From the NCBI GenBank assembly GCA_017545535.1, contig JAFWMS010000027.1, positions 23,072 to 87,071 on the forward strand: a DNA stretch of 64,000 nucleotides. The letters run 5' to 3'. This stretch comes from Clostridia bacterium. GTDB lineage: Bacteria > Bacillota > Clostridia > Christensenellales > CAG-138. This document shows positions 55,355 through 64,000 of the stretch, in pieces; within the stretch, counting starts at the first letter, position 1; each line of letters begins with the position of its first letter. The position numbers and the translations under genes are program-made. The notes under the pieces are model-generated. The model worked only from the letters and a program-made list of their open reading frames with translations, ran no database searches and had not been told where the DNA came from.

Positions 55355-56239
55355 ATGAACACACGCACCGATATGGCCCACGAGGCGCTGCGCCAATGCC
55401 CGGAGCTGGCGGGGGTAGAGGAGGAGAACGAGTCTCGCGGCAGGATCCGCATCTCCCGCATTCGCGTACGGACGGCGGCGGCGGAGCGAAAGCTGGATAA
55501 GCCTCGGGGCAGCTATATCACCCTGACGCTGCCCTCCGGCGGCCTTTCCAGCAAGGAGGTGCGCGCTGAAACAGGCCGGTGCCTCGCTTCTGAACTTTCC
55601 TTGCTGCTCAGCGAAAGACAAAGTGTTTTGGTCATCGGGCTGGGGAATCGGCACGTGACCCCGGACGCTCTCGGTCCTCAAACCATCGAAAGCCTTTTTG
55701 TCACCCGTCACGTGCAGAACAATTTTCCGGAGCTGCTGCCGCAAAACACACGCACGGTGGCGGCTTTCGCTGCCGGGGTCATGGGCATGACCGGCGTGGA
55801 GACGGCGGAGGCTGTGGCCGGCATCGCTTCCATTTTGAAGCCGGATATGATCGTGGCGGTGGACGCCTTGGCTTCCTTTGACAGCGAGCACGTGGGGACC
55901 ATGGTCCAGCTCAACGATACGGGCATTTCTCCCGGAGCTGGCGTGGGAAACTTTCGCATGGGCCTGAGCCGGGCTACGCTGGGCATCCCGGTGATCGCCA
56001 TAGGCATCCCCCTGGTGCTGACGGCGGAGGCGATCCTGTATTCCGGTTTGGCCCGGATGGGAGCGGAGGAGCTCTTCGCCAAGGCGAAGAAGGCTTTGGA
56101 CGGACGGTTCCTCTCCATGTGCGTCACACCGAAGGATATCGACGCTATGGTGAAGGATGGCGCGTCTATCTTGTCCTATGGACTGAACTTAGCACTGTTC
56201 GGGGAGAATTATGATGCACTGGAGGGGCTGATGCGATAA
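55355..56239 (+). CDS. gpr: Spore germination protease
   Basis: 294 residues. Gpr degrades SASPs during germination after autoprocessing. RTDMAHEA near the N-terminus, VIGLGNRHVTPDALGP and NDTGISPGAGVGNFR are family hallmarks. GGAGGAGA precedes the ATG at 55355; an earlier ATG at 55337 lies in the terminator. It is followed by spoIIP, a conserved order. Confidence 0.96.
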   Translation: MNTRTDMAHEALRQCPELAGVEEENESRGRIRISRIRVRTAAAERKLDKPRGSYITLTLPSGGLSSKEVRAETGRCLASELSLLLSERQSVLVIGLGNRHVTPDALGPQTIESLFVTRHVQNNFPELLPQNTRTVAAFAAGVMGMTGVETAEAVAGIASILKPDMIVAVDALASFDSEHVGTMVQLNDTGISPGAGVGNFRMGLSRATLGIPVIAIGIPLVLTAEAILYSGLARMGAEELFAKAKKALDGRFLSMCVTPKDIDAMVKDGASILSYGLNLALFGENYDALEGLMR

Positions 56240-56284
56240 TCATCCTTCCCTATGCATAGGGTAATGATAAGGAGGTGATACCCC

Positions 56285-57220
56285 ATGCATCGTCGTAAAA
56301 CTGTTTCTTCCAAGGGAGGCCTTTTTTGGCTGGTATTTTTGTTGTTGGCATATCTGTCCGTCATCCGCATCATCAAGCTTCTTCCGTCGCCGGAGCCGGA
56401 GGCTCAACCCGCACTGGCGCAGCGTGAGGAGGAAGCCATGTCTGGCGAAAGGGAGATGCTTCCGGCCTGTGAGGCAGAGACTTCGGTAGTCTCCAAAGGG
56501 CTGGATCTGCGGGGCAAGGAGCCGCGGATACTGATCTATCACACCCATACTACGGAGGCCTATACGGCCACGCCCACTTCTCCCTATGTGAAGACCTCCT
56601 CCTTCCGCACGGCAGACGCCAGCAAAAGCGTGATCGCCGTGGGAGAGGCCCTGGCGGAGAGGCTCAGGACGGAGTATGGGTTTTGCGTCCTTCACGATAT
56701 CACGGATCATGAGCCGCCCAGCCTGAAAACGGCCTACTCCCGCAGCGAACAGACCATGCGAGCCTACCTTGAACAGTATCCGTCCCTGGTCCTGTTCATC
56801 GACGTACATCGGGACGCCAGCTCAGACACCTCCGATTACGTGGTGGTGGACGGGAAACCCATGGCCCGCCTCATGTGCGTGGTGGGGCAGGGGACAAAAT
56901 ATGAGGACAAGCCGGATTTTGAAGACAATTTGGCACTGGCCTCCACGCTGACGCAGGATCTAAGGCGGATCGATAAACGCCTTGCGAGGGATGTGCGGAT
57001 CAAGACGGGGCGGTACAACCAGCATGTGGGCCGTCTCAGCCTTTTGGTGGAGGTGGGGCACAACGCCAATACACTGGAGCAGGCGCTCAACGCCGTGCCG
57101 GCCCTGGCAGAATGCCTTGCCCTTTCCTTGGCCGATATGAGCGATGGGGAGGCGAAGGAAGCTTCCCCGTTCGTGACGCTGCCTTTGACGCCCCAAGGCT
57201 CGGGAATTGACAAAGGATAG
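56285..57220 (+). CDS. spoIIP: Stage II sporulation protein P
   Basis: 311 residues: N-terminal span (about 13-30), then an amidase/endopeptidase domain with ILIYHTHTTEAYT (zinc His, Glu), FIDVHRDASS and VEVGHNANT. With SpoIID and SpoIIM it thins septal peptidoglycan during engulfment. AAGGAGGTGA precedes the ATG. Its 3' end contains the dapA promoter. Confidence 0.96.
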   Translation: MHRRKTVSSKGGLFWLVFLLLAYLSVIRIIKLLPSPEPEAQPALAQREEEAMSGEREMLPACEAETSVVSKGLDLRGKEPRILIYHTHTTEAYTATPTSPYVKTSSFRTADASKSVIAVGEALAERLRTEYGFCVLHDITDHEPPSLKTAYSRSEQTMRAYLEQYPSLVLFIDVHRDASSDTSDYVVVDGKPMARLMCVVGQGTKYEDKPDFEDNLALASTLTQDLRRIDKRLARDVRIKTGRYNQHVGRLSLLVEVGHNANTLEQALNAVPALAECLALSLADMSDGEAKEASPFVTLPLTPQGSGIDKG

Positions 57221-57235
57221 GGAAAACGATACAAT
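57207..57235 (+). promoter_or_regulatory. Promoter of dapA-dapB inside the end of spoIIP
   Basis: TTGACA (57207-57212), 17-bp spacer, TACAAT (57230-57235). It separates vegetative dap expression from the sporulation genes upstream. Confidence 0.8.
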
Positions 57236-57272
57236 CATATGCAGAATGGAAGGCAAGGGAGGGCAGCTTTGC

Positions 57273-58157
57273 ATGAGTACCGTTTTCAAAGGTTCCGGCG
57301 TGGCCCTGGTCACGCCGTTCACCAACGGAGAGGTGGATTATACCGCCCTGACACGGCTGATCGAACTGCAGATCATCAGCGGCACGGATGCCATCATCGT
57401 GTGCGGGACTACGGGAGAAGCGGCCACCATGACGGCGGAGGAACGGCTGGAGGTGATCCGGTTCGTGGTGGAGCGGGTCAACCGGCGGCTGCCGGTCATC
57501 GCCGGCACAGGCGGTAACAACACGGCTGCTGTGATCGAATCTTCTCGTACGGCGGAAGCCCTGGGCGTGGACGGTCTGCTGATCGTCACTCCCTTCTACA
57601 ACAAGACCACCCAAAGGGGCCTGGTGGCCCACTATGGCGCCATCTGCGAGCAGGTCCATATCCCTATCATCGTCTACAACGTGCCTTCCCGCACGGGCCT
57701 GAACGTATTGCCTGCCACCATGAAGGAGATCGTCGATACCTGCGAGAACGTGGTGGGCATCAAGGAGGCCAGCGGCAACATCGAACAGATCGTCAATCTG
57801 GCGGCTCTGTGTCCGGGGCTCGATATCTATTCCGGCAACGACGATCACATCCTGCCGGTCCTGTCCGTGGGCGGGAAGGGCGTCATCTCCACCATCGCCA
57901 ACGTGGTCCCCTCAGAGGTCCACAACCTGTGCATGGCCTTCTTTGCCGGGAAGCTGGATATCGCCCGCAAGCTCCAATTCAGTCTTTTGCCCATCTGGCG
58001 GGCGGCCTTCTGCGAAACGAACCCCATCCCCATCAAAACCATGATGAGCATGATGGATCTTTGTTCGCCGGAGCTTCGGCTGCCGTTGATTCCGCCTTCT
58101 TCTGAAAACGTTGAAAAGATGCGGAAGGCGCTGCGGGACTTCGGATTGATCTCATAA
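57273..58157 (+). CDS. dapA: 4-hydroxy-tetrahydrodipicolinate synthase
   Basis: 294 residues, TIM barrel. Condenses pyruvate with aspartate semialdehyde. Visible: CGTTGEAATM, VPSRTGLNV (catalytic Tyr nearby in YNVPSRTG), Schiff-base Lys in GIKEASGN. The product also feeds dipicolinic acid in spores. The start is the ATG 12 nt after GGGAGG. Confidence 0.96.
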   Translation: MSTVFKGSGVALVTPFTNGEVDYTALTRLIELQIISGTDAIIVCGTTGEAATMTAEERLEVIRFVVERVNRRLPVIAGTGGNNTAAVIESSRTAEALGVDGLLIVTPFYNKTTQRGLVAHYGAICEQVHIPIIVYNVPSRTGLNVLPATMKEIVDTCENVVGIKEASGNIEQIVNLAALCPGLDIYSGNDDHILPVLSVGGKGVISTIANVVPSEVHNLCMAFFAGKLDIARKLQFSLLPIWRAAFCETNPIPIKTMMSMMDLCSPELRLPLIPPSSENVEKMRKALRDFGLIS

Positions 58158-58167
58158 GGATACGGCC

Positions 58168-58926
58168 ATGAAAAAAAGAGTATTAATCAGCGGCGCCCTG
58201 GGCCACATGGGGCGGACCATAGCGGCCACCATGACGGAGGGGGAATGGGATCTGACCCCTGCGGTGGGCGTCGATTTAATGACAGGGGATTTCCCGGGGC
58301 AGCTTTTTTTGTCTGCAGAGACGGTGACCGCACCCTTCGACGTGGCGATCGACTTTTCCCGACCGGAGGCAGCCATGGCCGTTTTGGAGTTGTGCCTGCG
58401 GGAGAGGCAGCCCTTGGTCATCGGAACGACGGGCCTCAATGAAGAGCAGAAGGGACGATTGCAGGAAGCTTCCAAGCTCATCCCCGTGTTCTATGCCCGC
58501 AATATGTCCCTGGGGGTGAATCTCCAGTTGTCCCTCGTGAAGGCGGCGACCAAGATACTTGGCGATGCTTTCGATCCGGAGATCGTGGAGATCCATCATA
58601 ATAAAAAAGTGGACGCGCCAAGCGGCACGGCTCTGATGCTGGCGGAGCAGATCGAATCCGCTCGGAGCGGTGAGAGCGAGCTTATCTTCGGCCGCCATGA
58701 GACCAACAAGCGGCGGGCCAAGGACGAGATAGGCATCCATTCCCTGCGGGGCGGCAACATGGTGGGGGAGCACGCCGTGCACTTTTTAGGCACTGACGAA
58801 GAGATCATCATCACCCATCGAGCCACCAGCAAACGTGTCTTTGCCATAGGCGCTCTACGGGCCGCGACCTGGATCCTAGACCAAAAACCGGGCTTATATT
58901 CCATGGAGGATCTCATTCAAGCATAG
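58168..58926 (+). CDS. dapB: 4-hydroxy-tetrahydrodipicolinate reductase
   Basis: 252 residues: nucleotide-binding GALGHMGRTIA, then VEIHHNKKVDAPSGTAL with catalytic His/Lys. Follows dapA by 10 nt and performs the next step of lysine/diaminopimelate synthesis. A strong terminator follows. Confidence 0.96.
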   Translation: MKKRVLISGALGHMGRTIAATMTEGEWDLTPAVGVDLMTGDFPGQLFLSAETVTAPFDVAIDFSRPEAAMAVLELCLRERQPLVIGTTGLNEEQKGRLQEASKLIPVFYARNMSLGVNLQLSLVKAATKILGDAFDPEIVEIHHNKKVDAPSGTALMLAEQIESARSGESELIFGRHETNKRRAKDEIGIHSLRGGNMVGEHAVHFLGTDEEIIITHRATSKRVFAIGALRAATWILDQKPGLYSMEDLIQA

Positions 58927-58949
58927 GATAAGTATACATTCAGATTATG

Positions 58950-58990
58950 CAGCCTTTTTCCTCGAAAAATCACGGAAAAAGGCTGTTTTT
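58950..58990 (+). terminator. Terminator after dapB
   Basis: CAGCCTTTTTCC/GGAAAAAGGCTG 12-bp perfect stem, 12-nt loop, followed by TTTTT. Confidence 0.85.
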
Positions 58991-58996
58991 GTTTGC

Positions 58997-59110
58997 ATGT
59001 TCATAAAAAGTTCACATTTATAATGCTTTATTTTTTTGCAAATCATGGTATAGTGTTCATGGAATGTTCATAAAATTCAGGCCAATATGTTCAAACACAA
59101 CATGTTGTGT
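58997..59110 (+). promoter_or_regulatory. Regulatory region of the InlB-repeat protein gene
   Basis: An extended -10 (TGGTATAGT, 59049-59054) lies between two copies of the 12-mer ATGTTCATAAAA (58997-59008 and 59064-59075). Two more TGTTCA sites lie at about 59055 and 59088. A perfect 16-bp palindrome ACACAACATGTTGTGT (59095-59110) sits just upstream of the GAGGGGAG ribosome site. Confidence 0.5.
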
Positions 59111-59132
59111 CTGAAAGAGGGGAGAATACACA

Positions 59133-62100
59133 ATGAAAAAAACGCTCTCTGCAATACTGGCGTTGATCCTGGTTTTGACGCTTGTTTCAGTCATGCCCTT
59201 GAAGGATGCGTATGCTGCTGTTGAGCTCCATGCTGATGGCGGGACTTATCTTTACGACGGACAGGCCCACAAGGTGTCCGCTTGGGTATCTGATGATTCA
59301 GACTATATCATCGAATACTCCGTGGATGGCGGTAAAACCTGGACCACGGAAGAGCCTGGACTCACGCAACCCGGAAAAATCACGGTAAACGTGCGGGCAT
59401 ACAAGGGAACGGTTATGTTGACGCACGATGCTGTGACGCTGACCGTTCTTCAGGAAGCTCCCTCGGGCAGCACGATCACGATCGTTGCTCATGGAAGCGA
59501 CACTTCTGCGCCGATTCGTGTGAGTCCTTCCGCTTCTTCGCAGAAGGTGGGGTCTATCGGAGAGGGAGAGACCTGCACGCTGATCAGTACCTCCGGAGAC
59601 TGGCGAGAGATTCAGTATGGCAACATCACTGGCTTTATTTATTACTGGTTCGTCCAAATCACCAGTTTGCCACCGGATGGTTCTTCGGGCACGATTTCTC
59701 CCACGGCGGAGTTATCTGCTCATGGCGGCTTATTTATTTATGATGGGGCGCCTCATTCGGTCGTAGCCACGTTGACCGATGGAGAAGGGTATACGATCGA
59801 GTATTCCGTGGACAACGGCAAGACTTGGACCACCAATGTTCCGAGCCTGACAGAGATTGGGAAACTGACCGTAAAGGTCCGTGCCACCAGCTCGATCAAG
59901 ATCCTGACCCATGATGACGTTGTCATTCAGATCGTTTCCGAAATTCCTGCCGGGACGATAGTGACGATCGTTCCTTACAGCGGCAGGACCTCTGCACCTG
60001 TCCGCGCAGATGCTTCCTCTTCCTCTGAGAAGCTGGGATCCATTCCGGTGGGCGAAACCTGTTCGTTGGTGTCCAAGTCCGGCGATTGGTATCGCGTGAA
60101 ATATGGTACGCTCGAAGGATATGTGTATTACACTTGGGTGGATGTCGGCAGTGTGGATTTCAGCCCCAAAATCACCTCTCAGCCTTCCGATACGATCGTT
60201 GCTGATGGCGCCACTGCGATGTTCAAAATCGTAACCAGCGATGTAACGGGATATCAGTGGGAATACAAAAAACCGGGAGAGGAAGTATGGCAGAACGTAA
60301 CGGGCAGTGGATCGAGCAGCACCATCAGCTTTACTGCGACTCTTGCCATGAACGGTTATATGTATCGCTGCAAAGTCACCAATCCAGCCGGATCGGTTTA
60401 TTCCGATGCAGCAATGCTTACGGTGAACACACCGTATACGATCACCTTCAATGCCAATGGCGGGACCGTGTCTACATCCAGCAAGGTGGTCATCTATGGC
60501 AGCACCTACGGCGCTTTGCCGGTTCCGACCCGTTCCGGATATAACTTCGTTGGCTGGTATACCGCCAAGACCGGCGGAAAGCTGGTAGAATCCACCACGA
60601 AGGTATACACCACTGTCGACTATACGCTTTATGCTCGGTGGACCGATGGGTTTACCATCACATTTAACGCATATGGAGGCACTTGCTCGATCGCGAGCAA
60701 GAAAGTGGCCAAGGGCAGTGCATACGGCGAGCTGCCGACGCCTGTCAGGACCGGCTATTCCTTCGTTGGTTGGTATACGTCTCCGACGGCTGGCAAGCAG
60801 GTTGTATCTACGACCATTTGCTACGCTACCGCCAGCTATACGCTGTATGCTCGCTGGACGCCCAAGACATATACCGTGAGCTTCAATGGAAATGGAGGCA
60901 CTTGCAGCACGGACAGCAAGGTGATCACCTATGACAAAGCCTATGGTACGTTACCTACGGCCGCTCGGGCAGGGTTTGTGTTTTCCGGCTGGTATACTGC
61001 GTCTTCCGGCGGAACCAAAGTGACGGCTTCCACCATCTGTCACGCCACAAGCGGATACATGCTGTTCGCCCATTGGACGCCTGGACAGAACACGATCGTG
61101 TTTGATCCCAATGGCGGAACATGCGGCACGAAGAGCAAGACTGTGACCTATTCCGGCACATATGGAGAGCTGCCCACGCCTACCAGAACGGGGTATGACT
61201 TTGTCGGCTGGTATACTGGAAAAACGGATGGTGTAAAAGTATCTGCTACCACGAAAGTGGAAACGACATCGGATCGCACGCTGTATGCTCACTGGACGCC
61301 TAAGACGTACATCATTAGCTTCAATGCGAACGGCGGCAGTTGCTCGACCTCGTTCAAAACGGTGACCTATGCCTCCACCTATGGAGCATTACCCACACCC
61401 ACCAGAACGAACTTCACGTTCGTCGGCTGGTATACGGCCAAGACTGGCGGCAAAAAGGTAGAATCTGCAACCAAGGTGTACGCTACCTCCAATTACACCC
61501 TGTATGCGCGCTGGAAGGGGATCACCATCCCCGTGACGTTGAACGCCAACGGCGGTACCTGCTCGGTCAGCACCAAAGACGTGACATATGCCAGCGCATA
61601 TGGAACCATGCCTACGGCTACCAGAACGGGATACACCTTTGCCGGTTGGTGGACAAGCCTCACAGGCGGTAATAAGGTTACTGCTTCTACCGTTTGCTAT
61701 GCAACGAACGCCTACACGCTGTATGCTCGCTGGACAGCCAAGACGTTCACCATTTCTTTCAACGGGAACGGCGGAACGCCCAGCTCAACATCCAAGACGG
61801 TGACCTACGGATCAAAATACGGCACGATGCCCACCGCCACGAGAACAGGATACACACTGGACGGTTGGTACACGACTAAGACGGGAGGCACTAAGATAAC
61901 AGCCAGTTCGATCGTTAAGATCACAGCGGACACCATTCTGTATGCTCACTGGAAGGCAAGCGTATACACGGTGACTTTGGATGCGAACGGTGGGACCTGC
62001 TCTGTCACAACGAAGAAGGTGACGTATGGTAAAACCTATGGGACGATGCCTAAACCTACGAGAGAAGGCTATGTTTTCGAAGGTTGGTTCACGGCCAAGA

Positions 62101-62186
62101 CAGGCGGTAAGGAGGTCAAAGCGGACACAGTCTGCTACGCATTGAGCAACTATACGCTCTACGCTCGTTGGAAACCAGAACCATGA
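59133..62186 (+). CDS. Large secreted SH3/Ig/InlB-repeat surface protein
   Basis: 1017 residues. Signal peptide (about 1-28, ending AYA). Two copies of a module made of an MBG-like beta domain (LYDGQAHKVSA; IYDGAPHSVVA) and a bacterial SH3-like domain cover about 30-345. One Ig-like domain follows (about 348-433, YQWEYKKPGEEVW), then eight InlB/Listeria-Bacteroides repeats of about 72 residues (NANGGT... GWYTAKTGG... LYARW). No LPXTG motif or C-terminal membrane anchor is visible. Likely secreted or wall-associated through the SH3 modules. Codon use is more AT-rich than the core genes to the left. Confidence 0.9.
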   Translation: MKKTLSAILALILVLTLVSVMPLKDAYAAVELHADGGTYLYDGQAHKVSAWVSDDSDYIIEYSVDGGKTWTTEEPGLTQPGKITVNVRAYKGTVMLTHDAVTLTVLQEAPSGSTITIVAHGSDTSAPIRVSPSASSQKVGSIGEGETCTLISTSGDWREIQYGNITGFIYYWFVQITSLPPDGSSGTISPTAELSAHGGLFIYDGAPHSVVATLTDGEGYTIEYSVDNGKTWTTNVPSLTEIGKLTVKVRATSSIKILTHDDVVIQIVSEIPAGTIVTIVPYSGRTSAPVRADASSSSEKLGSIPVGETCSLVSKSGDWYRVKYGTLEGYVYYTWVDVGSVDFSPKITSQPSDTIVADGATAMFKIVTSDVTGYQWEYKKPGEEVWQNVTGSGSSSTISFTATLAMNGYMYRCKVTNPAGSVYSDAAMLTVNTPYTITFNANGGTVSTSSKVVIYGSTYGALPVPTRSGYNFVGWYTAKTGGKLVESTTKVYTTVDYTLYARWTDGFTITFNAYGGTCSIASKKVAKGSAYGELPTPVRTGYSFVGWYTSPTAGKQVVSTTICYATASYTLYARWTPKTYTVSFNGNGGTCSTDSKVITYDKAYGTLPTAARAGFVFSGWYTASSGGTKVTASTICHATSGYMLFAHWTPGQNTIVFDPNGGTCGTKSKTVTYSGTYGELPTPTRTGYDFVGWYTGKTDGVKVSATTKVETTSDRTLYAHWTPKTYIISFNANGGSCSTSFKTVTYASTYGALPTPTRTNFTFVGWYTAKTGGKKVESATKVYATSNYTLYARWKGITIPVTLNANGGTCSVSTKDVTYASAYGTMPTATRTGYTFAGWWTSLTGGNKVTASTVCYATNAYTLYARWTAKTFTISFNGNGGTPSSTSKTVTYGSKYGTMPTATRTGYTLDGWYTTKTGGTKITASSIVKITADTILYAHWKASVYTVTLDANGGTCSVTTKKVTYGKTYGTMPKPTREGYVFEGWFTAKTGGKEVKADTVCYALSNYTLYARWKPEP
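60435..62177 (+). repeat. Eight tandem InlB-type repeats (coding)
   Basis: Each unit of about 215-220 bp encodes a pattern of FNANGGT, then [17 protein letters not shown], then a closing LYARW. Units differ at the nucleotide level, so they are old or diversified repeats. Confidence 0.9.
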
Positions 62187-62219
62187 CCTGACGTAATCGA
62201 AAAAGGTTATTATAGAAAC

Positions 62220-62248
62220 AGAGAAGGCCATCAGCCTTCTCTGCTTTT
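62220..62248 (+). terminator. Terminator after the first InlB-repeat gene
   Basis: AGAGAAGGC/GCCTTCTCT 9-bp stem, 5-nt loop, followed by GCTTTTAT. Confidence 0.75.
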
Positions 62249-62509
62249 ATGTGACGATTGCAATGTATGTGCTGAAAGGTAATTAATGCATCAAAGCCAT
62301 GTATATAATAGGGAGAATGTTGCATGAAGAGTGTGGGGAGATATGGGCTAAGTTAAAAGAAAAAAAGCAAACGAAAGGGCACTGCAGAACAAACTAAAGG
62401 TTTGACAGGCAAACGCTGTTTAGAGGATTGTTCCAGCATCTGCTATAAGCACATGGACCAATATGACTGGAATTGACTAAGAGCGAACTAAAAAATGCTT
62501 AAGAAATCA
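62249..62509. other. AT-rich intergenic stretch without a recognised gene
   Basis: No open frame with a ribosome site, no tRNA and no clear structured element was seen here on either strand. Confidence 0.5.
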
Positions 62510-62538
62510 TTGATTTATTAACCGCTGTATTATATAAT
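62510..62538 (+). promoter_or_regulatory. Promoter of the second InlB-repeat gene
   Basis: TTGATT (62510-62515), 17-bp spacer, TATAAT (62533-62538), 31 nt before the ATG. Confidence 0.7.
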
Positions 62539-62569
62539 TATATAAAAGACAGAAACAGGAGGGAGAACA

Positions 62570-64000
62570 ATGAGGAAAAAAACGATAGGACTGCTCTTGG
62601 CAGCGCTGATGCTGCTTGCTTTTCTCTGGATTCCTGCTTCTTTAGGAGGGATAAAGGAATCGGAAGCGGCCGGAAGCTATGTTTATAATCCTGACCTTGC
62701 CGCTGCCTGGGCAGCAAATTCCGACAATGTGAACAACACCAATGGAAAATGTGCGACCTTTGTTAAGAGAGCTCTTGCCGCTGGAGGACTGAAGGATGCC
62801 ACCGTATCAGGGAATTCCGTTACGGACACGTTGGTAAAATACATCAAGAATAACGGATATGGCTCGGAGTATACGGTGTCGGATTCGACCGTATCCAAAA
62901 TCAAGCCCGGCGATGTGATCGCCATTCACAACAGCTCCGGCATCGCCCATGTCATGATGGTGACGAAGGTTGGGTCCAGTGCGATTTGGATTTCGCAGCG
63001 AAACACGAACCGCTGTAATTATAAGATTACCTTTGCTAATTTGAAGAAATACCATACCTATTGGGATGGCGGCACGAAAACCACCTTTGTCAGCATGAAG
63101 GATACTGCTGATCTGACCGTCACCATGGACGCTAACGGCGGTTTTTACTATGATGGCGCCAGTGCAGGATACGCAGGAACAGAGATGGAGATGGGAGTGC
63201 GTTATGGCACAGCCTACGGAATCGATTGGGACGGCGAGTACCATGATTATTTTTCGTTTCCTTTTAGTGGATGCTTGGAGCGTCCGGGATACGTATTTGA
63301 TGGCTGGTATACTGAAGCAAGCGGCGGGGCCGAAGTAAATCCGTCGGACATTTGCAACAAGACCGCAGACTTCACCTTGTATGCGCATTGGTATGCAGAT
63401 CCAAACTATCAGATTGTTTTTGATGCAAATGGGGGAAACGTCAGCCCAACCAGTAAAACTGTAACATATGATTCGTCGTATGGGACGCTTCCAACCCCAA
63501 CACGAGCTGGTTATGTTTTTGCAGGATGGTATTCAGCGAAAACAGGTGGAGAAAAAGTCATATCTTCTTCGATCGTTCATGTTAATGAAGCATGGGATTC
63601 AGAACATGAATATATCGAAACCAGCTATGCGGTGGAAGGATATTTCCCAGAATACTTGCTTGGGCATTCACTGTTTGCCCACTGGACGCCCAAGTCCTAT
63701 ACCGTGACGCTGAACCCCAACGGCGGCACCTGTAGCACGGGGAGCAAGACCGTGACCTATGGCCAGGCCTACGGCACCATGCCCGTGCCCACGAGGAAGG
63801 GCTACACCTTCGCCGGCTGGTGGACGGCCAAGACCGGCGGCAAGAAGGTGACGGCGTCTACCATCTGCTACGCCTCCGGGAACTACACCCTGTACGCCCG
63901 CTGGACGGAGGGCTACACCATGACCTTCAACCCCAACGGCGGCACGGTGAGCCCCACCACCAAGGTGGTGAAGTACGGCCAGCAGTACGGGACGCTGCCC
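62570..64000 (+). CDS. Secreted amidase-like/InlB-repeat protein (partial, 3' end outside window)
   Basis: 477 residues visible, still open at the edge. Signal peptide (about 1-35, [20 protein letters not shown]). Residues about 38-180 resemble a Cys-His amidase/peptidase fold ([16 protein letters not shown] with a candidate catalytic Cys; [20 protein letters not shown] with His). InlB-type repeats follow from about residue 182. Likely a wall-binding or wall-cleaving surface protein related to its neighbour. From about 63680 the base composition jumps to very GC-rich codons within the same frame. AGGAGGGAG precedes the ATG. Confidence 0.8.
   Translation, partial: MRKKTIGLLLAALMLLAFLWIPASLGGIKESEAAGSYVYNPDLAAAWAANSDNVNNTNGKCATFVKRALAAGGLKDATVSGNSVTDTLVKYIKNNGYGSEYTVSDSTVSKIKPGDVIAIHNSSGIAHVMMVTKVGSSAIWISQRNTNRCNYKITFANLKKYHTYWDGGTKTTFVSMKDTADLTVTMDANGGFYYDGASAGYAGTEMEMGVRYGTAYGIDWDGEYHDYFSFPFSGCLERPGYVFDGWYTEASGGAEVNPSDICNKTADFTLYAHWYADPNYQIVFDANGGNVSPTSKTVTYDSSYGTLPTPTRAGYVFAGWYSAKTGGEKVISSSIVHVNEAWDSEHEYIETSYAVEGYFPEYLLGHSLFAHWTPKSYTVTLNPNGGTCSTGSKTVTYGQAYGTMPVPTRKGYTFAGWWTAKTGGKKVTASTICYASGNYTLYARWTEGYTMTFNPNGGTVSPTTKVVKYGQQYGTLP
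63113..64000 (+). repeat. InlB-type repeats of the second surface protein
   Basis: At least three diverged units and part of a fourth. The units before about 63680 are AT-richer; those after it are GC-rich and close to each other in wording ([30 protein letters not shown]). Confidence 0.8.

Noticed and set aside
60435..62177. Tandem repeats as a possible CRISPR-like array
   Set aside because: Units are coding, about 216 bp long, diverged, and encode InlB repeats.

Overview
The window reads as a chromosomal segment of a GC-rich, endospore-forming Clostridia-type Firmicute. The spore genes (an alpha/beta-type small acid-soluble spore protein, spoIVA, gpr, spoIIP), the prpC-prkC-rsgA-rpe order, YloU/YloV, gmk-rpoZ-priA, omega and the GGAGG-type ribosome sites all point that way. 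I cannot name a species. Most of the window is ordinary core genome packed into operons with many ATGA-type overlaps.

Layout. 1-2853 (-): xth-maf-uvrC repair/housekeeping operon, uvrC cut by the window edge. 2930-9702 (+): small winged-helix-like protein, alpha/beta hydrolase, degenerate NagB-like protein, YebC/PmpR, YloU, FakA-like protein, RecG. 9825-13373: a spore SASP, then a sugar-type ABC importer (binding protein plus two permeases, no ATPase). 13498-19419 (+): possible leader peptide, response regulator, histidine kinase, HtrA protease, MutS2. 19487-20995: S41-type lipoprotein. 20968-29248 (-): def-fmt-rsmB-rlmN-prpC-prkC-rsgA-rpe-yihY operon. 29444-34184: an XRE/LiaF-like one-protein sensor-regulator facing a heterodimeric ABC exporter. 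34194-38215 (-): yicC-gmk-rpoZ-priA. 38277-43979 (-): DUF4364-like, pcrA, ligA, PurM-like protein. 48211-53722: lipid kinase, YhhN, UPF0489-like, ABC exporter, PIG-V-like glycosyltransferase. 53765-57220: sporulation block. 57273-58926: dapA-dapB. 59133-64000: two secreted InlB-repeat proteins, the second cut by the edge.

The most unusual stretch is 44080-47682. A compact four-gene operon encodes a metallo-beta-lactamase-fold hydrolase, a class III nucleotide cyclase with a coiled coil and an Asp where the substrate-specifying Lys should be, and two stand-alone cyclic-nucleotide-binding domain proteins with no DNA-binding domain. It looks like a self-contained make/sense/possibly degrade cyclic-nucleotide module. 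It is bracketed by copies, in opposite orientation, of a small structured repeat whose three copies in this window show compensatory base changes in their stems. Two copies stand behind a tRNA-Ala(CGC) gene, and one carries a perfect 21-nt duplicate of that tRNA's 3' end including CCA. A decayed GNAT acetyltransferase lies between the outer repeat and the operon.

A second theme is gene starts. At least three genes (xth, an ABC exporter, the PIG-V-like gene) have a consensus -35/-10 promoter with a 17-bp spacer only 6-7 nt before the start codon and no ribosome-binding site, which predicts leaderless mRNAs in a genome where most other genes have strong Shine-Dalgarno sites.
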